From Tubiluchus corallicola (taxonomy: Eukaryota > Priapulida > Priapulimorpha > Priapulimorphida > Tubiluchidae), in contig JAQGDQ010002380.1 in NCBI GenBank assembly GCA_030141605.1, positions 194,501 to 258,500 on the forward strand: a stretch of 64,000 bases of DNA. The letters are read 5' to 3'. The position numbers and the translations under genes are program-made. Below the pieces are notes generated by a model. It was not told the origin of the DNA, searched no databases, and saw only the letters and a list, made by a program, of their open reading frames with translations. Shown here in pieces: positions 61,301 through 64,000 of the stretch (the first letter of the stretch is position 1; each line of letters begins with the position of its first letter).

Positions 61301-63791
61301 ATTGCAGTAGTGCTAACGAAATGACACTAATTACATTAAATAAACTTTCTTAATCCAATCATTATTTTTGGCACAGAAATTGAAACTGGGAGCCTGCCAT
61401 AGCAAAATTTTATTTGAATACGAATCGCTGAAAAATATGTTTGAAAAAATATCGGTCCATGGTGATTATTTTTGCAACGATTTCCAATTTCCCGGACTTT
61501 TCACCCCATTTTCATCATTTTCCCTGACTTTTCCATGACTTTCCAGGATAGCCTGCATTTTTAAGGATTTTCCCTGACCGTGGGAACCTGAGTGGAGCAT
61601 GCATGTGACGGAAAAGGAGAGTAAATATTTCTACTGACATTCATAAGTTCTTATCAAGGTTGTAGAGTTGTGTTTAATTTGACAAGATATATTCAATGTG
61701 AATTTTCTTTTATATTTAAAATAAATCGAGTCCAAAAAATGTTGCATGATTTTAATAAGTAAAACTGAACTGTTACTGTCACCTTGAATAATTTTCAACT
61801 CACCAAGAACACTGCATTTATATGTCTGCATCTGCATCTGAGCAGCCTGATTTTCTGCCTGCTCTAATCGGGTTGGCATTTTCAGGCCTCCGTACTTCTT
61901 CCAGTATGTCCAGCAGTTGGCACAAACACGACAGTGCAGGTGCGATGCACCCCAAGCATACCTGGGAAAAAAAACGTAAATAAAAATAGTGAAGTTCAAC
62001 ACAATAATTGCAGAAGAATTTAAAGTCAACAAACTGATCATTAGTGCCTTGGAATATTTTATACAATTTGCCACTCAGTACGCCAAGTTCAAGCCACTAG
62101 TAACAAGGATTATGTATTTTGACATGCATTTTTGAGGATAGAAGCTTCTCACAGTATCCTTTAAGATGAGAAATTGAACTGCTCATTTTTATTTATTTAT
62201 TTTTAGTTATTACGAAAACACCAAACAACAATACAATATAGCAAAACACATTACGATGACAAGGTGTACATAAGATTATATAATTACATTAATTTCATAA
62301 TAAAATTGGCATGACATGATATCATTAATGATGCAGGTGTTAGGGTGCAAAAAGGGAAGGTAAAAAATGATGGACTGATAGTGTAGGAGATGGGAATTAG
62401 TACGATTAGGTTAGTGAAATGATGTGGATTAGTTGAATATGAGATTGCTATTAAGACATTGCAAAAATATATATATATATTTATGAACAGAAGTACACTA
62501 TCGGCCAGTCTGTCACTCACTGTAAATCTGAACATACGCGTGAACATACTATACAAGGTCAACCTTTAATTCGCATTAAAGAATAAAGTTTTCAAACTTT
62601 TTTTGAATCTTGGTAACGACGAAGTTGAATTAGTACTTGCAGGTATTTTGTTCCGCATGGTTATTGTCTCTTTACCACATTTGGAAGCACTTATCTCAAG
62701 AAATCTCTGACAGATAAACCCAATTGCCAAAACAGCTTACCACTGATGTGAAACACTGGTAAAGCAGCTTTCACACGCACGAGAATCGACACCCTCAAAT
62801 CCATTTCTTTGGCCCTGAATTGCTGCAGGGTTAGGTTTGTTGTAGTTTGGAATGTACACTTGTTTCAACTTGCTTTCTGCCTCAACGGCTTTTACACGTT
62901 TCTGCTGTACATAACGGTCTGTTGTTTTCCACATGTAGTAGTATCTGAAATAAAAAAATGGATCACATAGAGTATAAAAAAACATAAAATTTTGAATGAT
63001 CACCCAACGAAAAGATCGACGCTGGTCTCCACCAACTATGGCTTCGAACAATAACCTTTATTGAAAAATACTAAGCTAGAAAATTAATGCAGTGTTTGTG
63101 TTCTTTTTAAACAACTTTCACTCTTATAATTTCCAAACACACTTTTTTATCAAAAAACCATTTTACCATATTTCCAAGAAACACTTAAGCTCTTAAAAGG
63201 TTTTTCAGACCTAATATTATATTACTACTCCTTGCAAAATAAAATTATGGATGTAAAATTGCAATCTAGCACCTGGATGTAAGGTATACCACTAATGTCA
63301 CACAACTACATAAGGTAAAAGCAAAAAAACTAACCAGTTCTTCATAATTTTAATGGCTACTCAAGCATCTGTTTATCTTAAGCAACAATTCAATGAACAA
63401 ACACTTCACAATTAAATAGTACAGCAGGAAATAAAGTTAAGATTATATACTAAAGAGTGATTGCTCTGAGTTCTAACAATTTCTCATCATTGTTTCATCT
63501 GCCATATTGGTGAACTGTTGACAAGTTGGCTTCTGGTAGTGAAATGTCGCAAATCTTAAATCTATAAACCAAATTTTCAACATTACTGTACATGCGCATA
63601 CTCTATAATGTTCTTTAAAGATTTCCATGGTAAGAAGTCTTGTCTAATGTCACCAAAATCTTTTCCGTATTTCTCAATGGCTTCTTCAAAAAGATTTGCT
63701 TCGGCAGCCGACCACTCCTCCATTTCATCGCGACACAAGACTGGGCCACTTGGTGGCACAAGTGTTGAAATTGCCTTTGAGAGATCGTAAC
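55242..63791 (-). CDS. MTA: MTA-family NuRD subunit, last eight coding exons (5' partial)
   Basis: Eight exons splice as 63791-63602, 62944-62741, 61961-61804, 60746-60471, 58932-58762, 58283-58140, 55729-55501 and 55362-55242, all GT-AG with matching phases. They give 496 residues plus TAA. MTA proteins scaffold HDAC1/2 and RBBP4/7 in the nuclear NuRD remodelling and deacetylase complex. Numbering from the first full codon: SANT domain, including [15 protein letters not shown] (about 24-75); GATA-type finger (C120, C123, C141, C144); [15 protein letters not shown] (148-162); a C2H2-like finger (C180, C185, H198, H203); [18 protein letters not shown] and [11 protein letters not shown], matching the first RBBP4-binding region of vertebrate MTA1; [21 protein letters not shown]; and C-terminal [25 protein letters not shown] and ELM2 lie beyond the right edge. 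I chose the family from the ordered motif match; MTA1/2/3 assignment is not meaningful in an invertebrate. Confidence 0.97.
55501..55729 (-). CDS. MTA: MTA exon: [12 protein letters not shown] segment
   Basis: Acceptor TTTTAATAG and donor AG|GTTTGT. It encodes [16 protein letters not shown], a Met/Gly-rich stretch ([11 protein letters not shown]) and [17 protein letters not shown], the counterpart of MTA1 'MNWIDAPDDVF'. The intron before it is the largest in the gene (about 2.4 kb) and contains a family B MITE. Confidence 0.95.
57621..58050 (-). mobile_element. Family B MITE-like repeat, copy 3, in an MTA intron
   Basis: On the minus strand it reads TCCCAAAAAACTTGCC, then ATTGGTAAAATGTCATTGGC, GTGCGCTACGAATGCTC and CCATTAAAATGGCTGT. 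Its ends, AAATCCCAAAAAACTT and (reverse-complemented) AAAGGACAAAAAACTT, form an imperfect inverted repeat, which identifies the family as an inverted-repeat element. Confidence 0.82.
58140..58283 (-). CDS. MTA: MTA exon: [10 protein letters not shown] segment
   Basis: Acceptor TTATTTCAG and donor G|GTAAGT. It encodes [13 protein letters not shown] and [19 protein letters not shown], matching the 'SPTILGKRSYEQHNG' segment of vertebrate MTA1. Confidence 0.92.
58762..58932 (-). CDS. MTA: MTA exon: basic, Ser/Thr-rich linker
   Basis: Acceptor TAATTATAG and donor C|GTAAGC. It encodes [20 protein letters not shown] and on to PREDRVS. Conservation is weaker here; the call rests on phase-compatible junctions and position between firm MTA exons. 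Confidence 0.85.
59000..60240 (-). other. MTA intron, otherwise featureless
   Basis: Intron between 60471 and 58932. Frames here (61-95 codons) have no domain signature and do not fit the MTA splice phases. Confidence 0.6.
60241..60324. repeat. 42-bp tandem duplication in an MTA intron
   Basis: AAATGGCTTCACTCTACCAA starts at 60241 and again at 60283; the copies are identical. Confidence 0.97.
60471..60746 (-). CDS. MTA: MTA exon: rest of C2H2 finger and RBBP4-binding region 1
   Basis: Acceptor TTCATTTGCAG. It begins [19 protein letters not shown], completing the finger, followed by [11 protein letters not shown] and [19 protein letters not shown]. It ends KPL(G) at a weak donor (GTTGGT); the phase fits the next exon, which supports the junction. 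Confidence 0.94.
61122..61596. mobile_element. Noncoding inverted-repeat element in an MTA intron
   Basis: The left end CAGGGTTCCTACAGAATTTT (from 61128) is mirrored by the right end (reverse-complemented CAGGTTCCCACGGTCAGGG, to 61590). AGTGGA flanks both sides (61122-61127 and 61591-61596), a probable target duplication. TTTCCATGAC/TTTTCCATGACTTTCC motifs fill the inside. The TIR type is seen in nonautonomous elements of many animals. Confidence 0.75.
61804..61961 (-). CDS. MTA: MTA exon: second half of GATA finger, start of C2H2 finger
   Basis: Acceptor TTTTCCCAG and donor G|GTGAGT. It encodes [19 protein letters not shown], completing the GATA-type finger, then a Gln-rich linker (QAAQMQMQ). 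It ends YKCSVL plus one base of a Gly codon, with Cys180 as the first ligand of the C2H2-like finger. Confidence 0.96.
62075..62740 (-). other. MTA intron with a short ATTT run
   Basis: TTTATTTATTTATTTTTAG near 62190 and an AT dinucleotide run near 62470. A 92-codon frame here is not supported. Confidence 0.6.
62741..62944 (-). CDS. MTA: MTA exon: end of SANT and first half of GATA finger
   Basis: Acceptor TTTATTTCAG and donor TG|GTAAGC. It begins [16 protein letters not shown], the nearly invariant end of the MTA SANT domain, continues [17 protein letters not shown], and ends with [11 protein letters not shown](W), the first zinc-binding pair of the GATA-type finger. Confidence 0.97.
63602..63791 (-). 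CDS. MTA: MTA exon: linker and SANT domain
   Basis: Acceptor TTTTTATAG precedes and donor GTATGC follows (a split Glu codon, GA|A). It encodes [19 protein letters not shown], then [18 protein letters not shown] and [20 protein letters not shown], the start of the SANT domain that in MTA1 helps recruit and activate HDAC1. The two leading bases belong to a codon begun in an exon outside the window. Confidence 0.96.
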
Positions 63792-64000
63792 CTATAAAAA
63801 ATACACTCTAGCAAGACGTTGTTAACCGCAAAAAAAATTAAAAGTACATTATTGTATTAATGTACACAAAAGTGCATTAATTATAATAACTGCAAACAGG
63901 TTAACTAAACTGTGTAAATAAAATTTAGCTATATTTTTCTATCTAATAAAAAATACCACTCTATAAATTACAGAAAAGTAACAACATGAGACAGGCTTTC
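63792..64000 (-). other. MTA intron at the right edge
   Basis: AT-rich; precedes the SANT exon acceptor. No further MTA exon is visible before the edge. Confidence 0.8.

Overview
The window is nuclear DNA of an animal, most likely an AT-rich marine invertebrate. Two recognisable protein-coding genes are split by GT-AG introns. The rest is intergenic or intronic DNA full of microsatellites, short inverted-repeat elements, SINE-like copies and decayed LINE fragments. No operons, CRISPR arrays, prokaryotic genes or complete autonomous transposons were seen. Species cannot be fixed from the sequence; a neuropeptide-type rhodopsin receptor and a single MTA/NuRD-type gene fit an invertebrate metazoan.

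Layout. (1) About 1.8-2.05 kb, minus strand: the first coding exon of a rhodopsin-family peptide GPCR (N-terminus, TM1, TM2), running off the left edge into an unseen next exon. (2) About 2.1-55 kb: gene-poor repeat land. It holds at least two inverted-repeat MITE families (family A, five copies; family B, three copies, one of them in an MTA intron), two hAT-like MITEs with perfect 8-bp target duplications (one nested in a tRNA-type SINE), a 5S-rRNA-headed SINE-like element, LINE reverse transcriptase pieces (one carrying YADD and interrupted by a tRNA-type SINE), tandem repeats of 16, 23, 50, 56, 112, 136 and about 302 bp, and very long simple-sequence tracts, including about 850 bp of TTG/CTG. 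(3) 55.2-63.8 kb, minus strand: the last eight coding exons of an MTA (metastasis-associated) family gene, a scaffold subunit of the NuRD chromatin complex. The 5' exons (BAH, ELM2) lie beyond the right edge.

The eight MTA exons join in one continuous frame of 496 residues plus stop with consistent splice phases. They encode the SANT domain, a GATA-type zinc finger, an extra C2H2-like finger split across an intron, the two regions that bind RBBP4/7 in vertebrate MTA proteins, and a conserved acidic C-terminus. This is the strongest part of the annotation. The extra finger, the 5S-headed element and the nested transposons are the most interesting signals. I did not find a convincing wholly new biological system; most of the striking structure is repeat biology.
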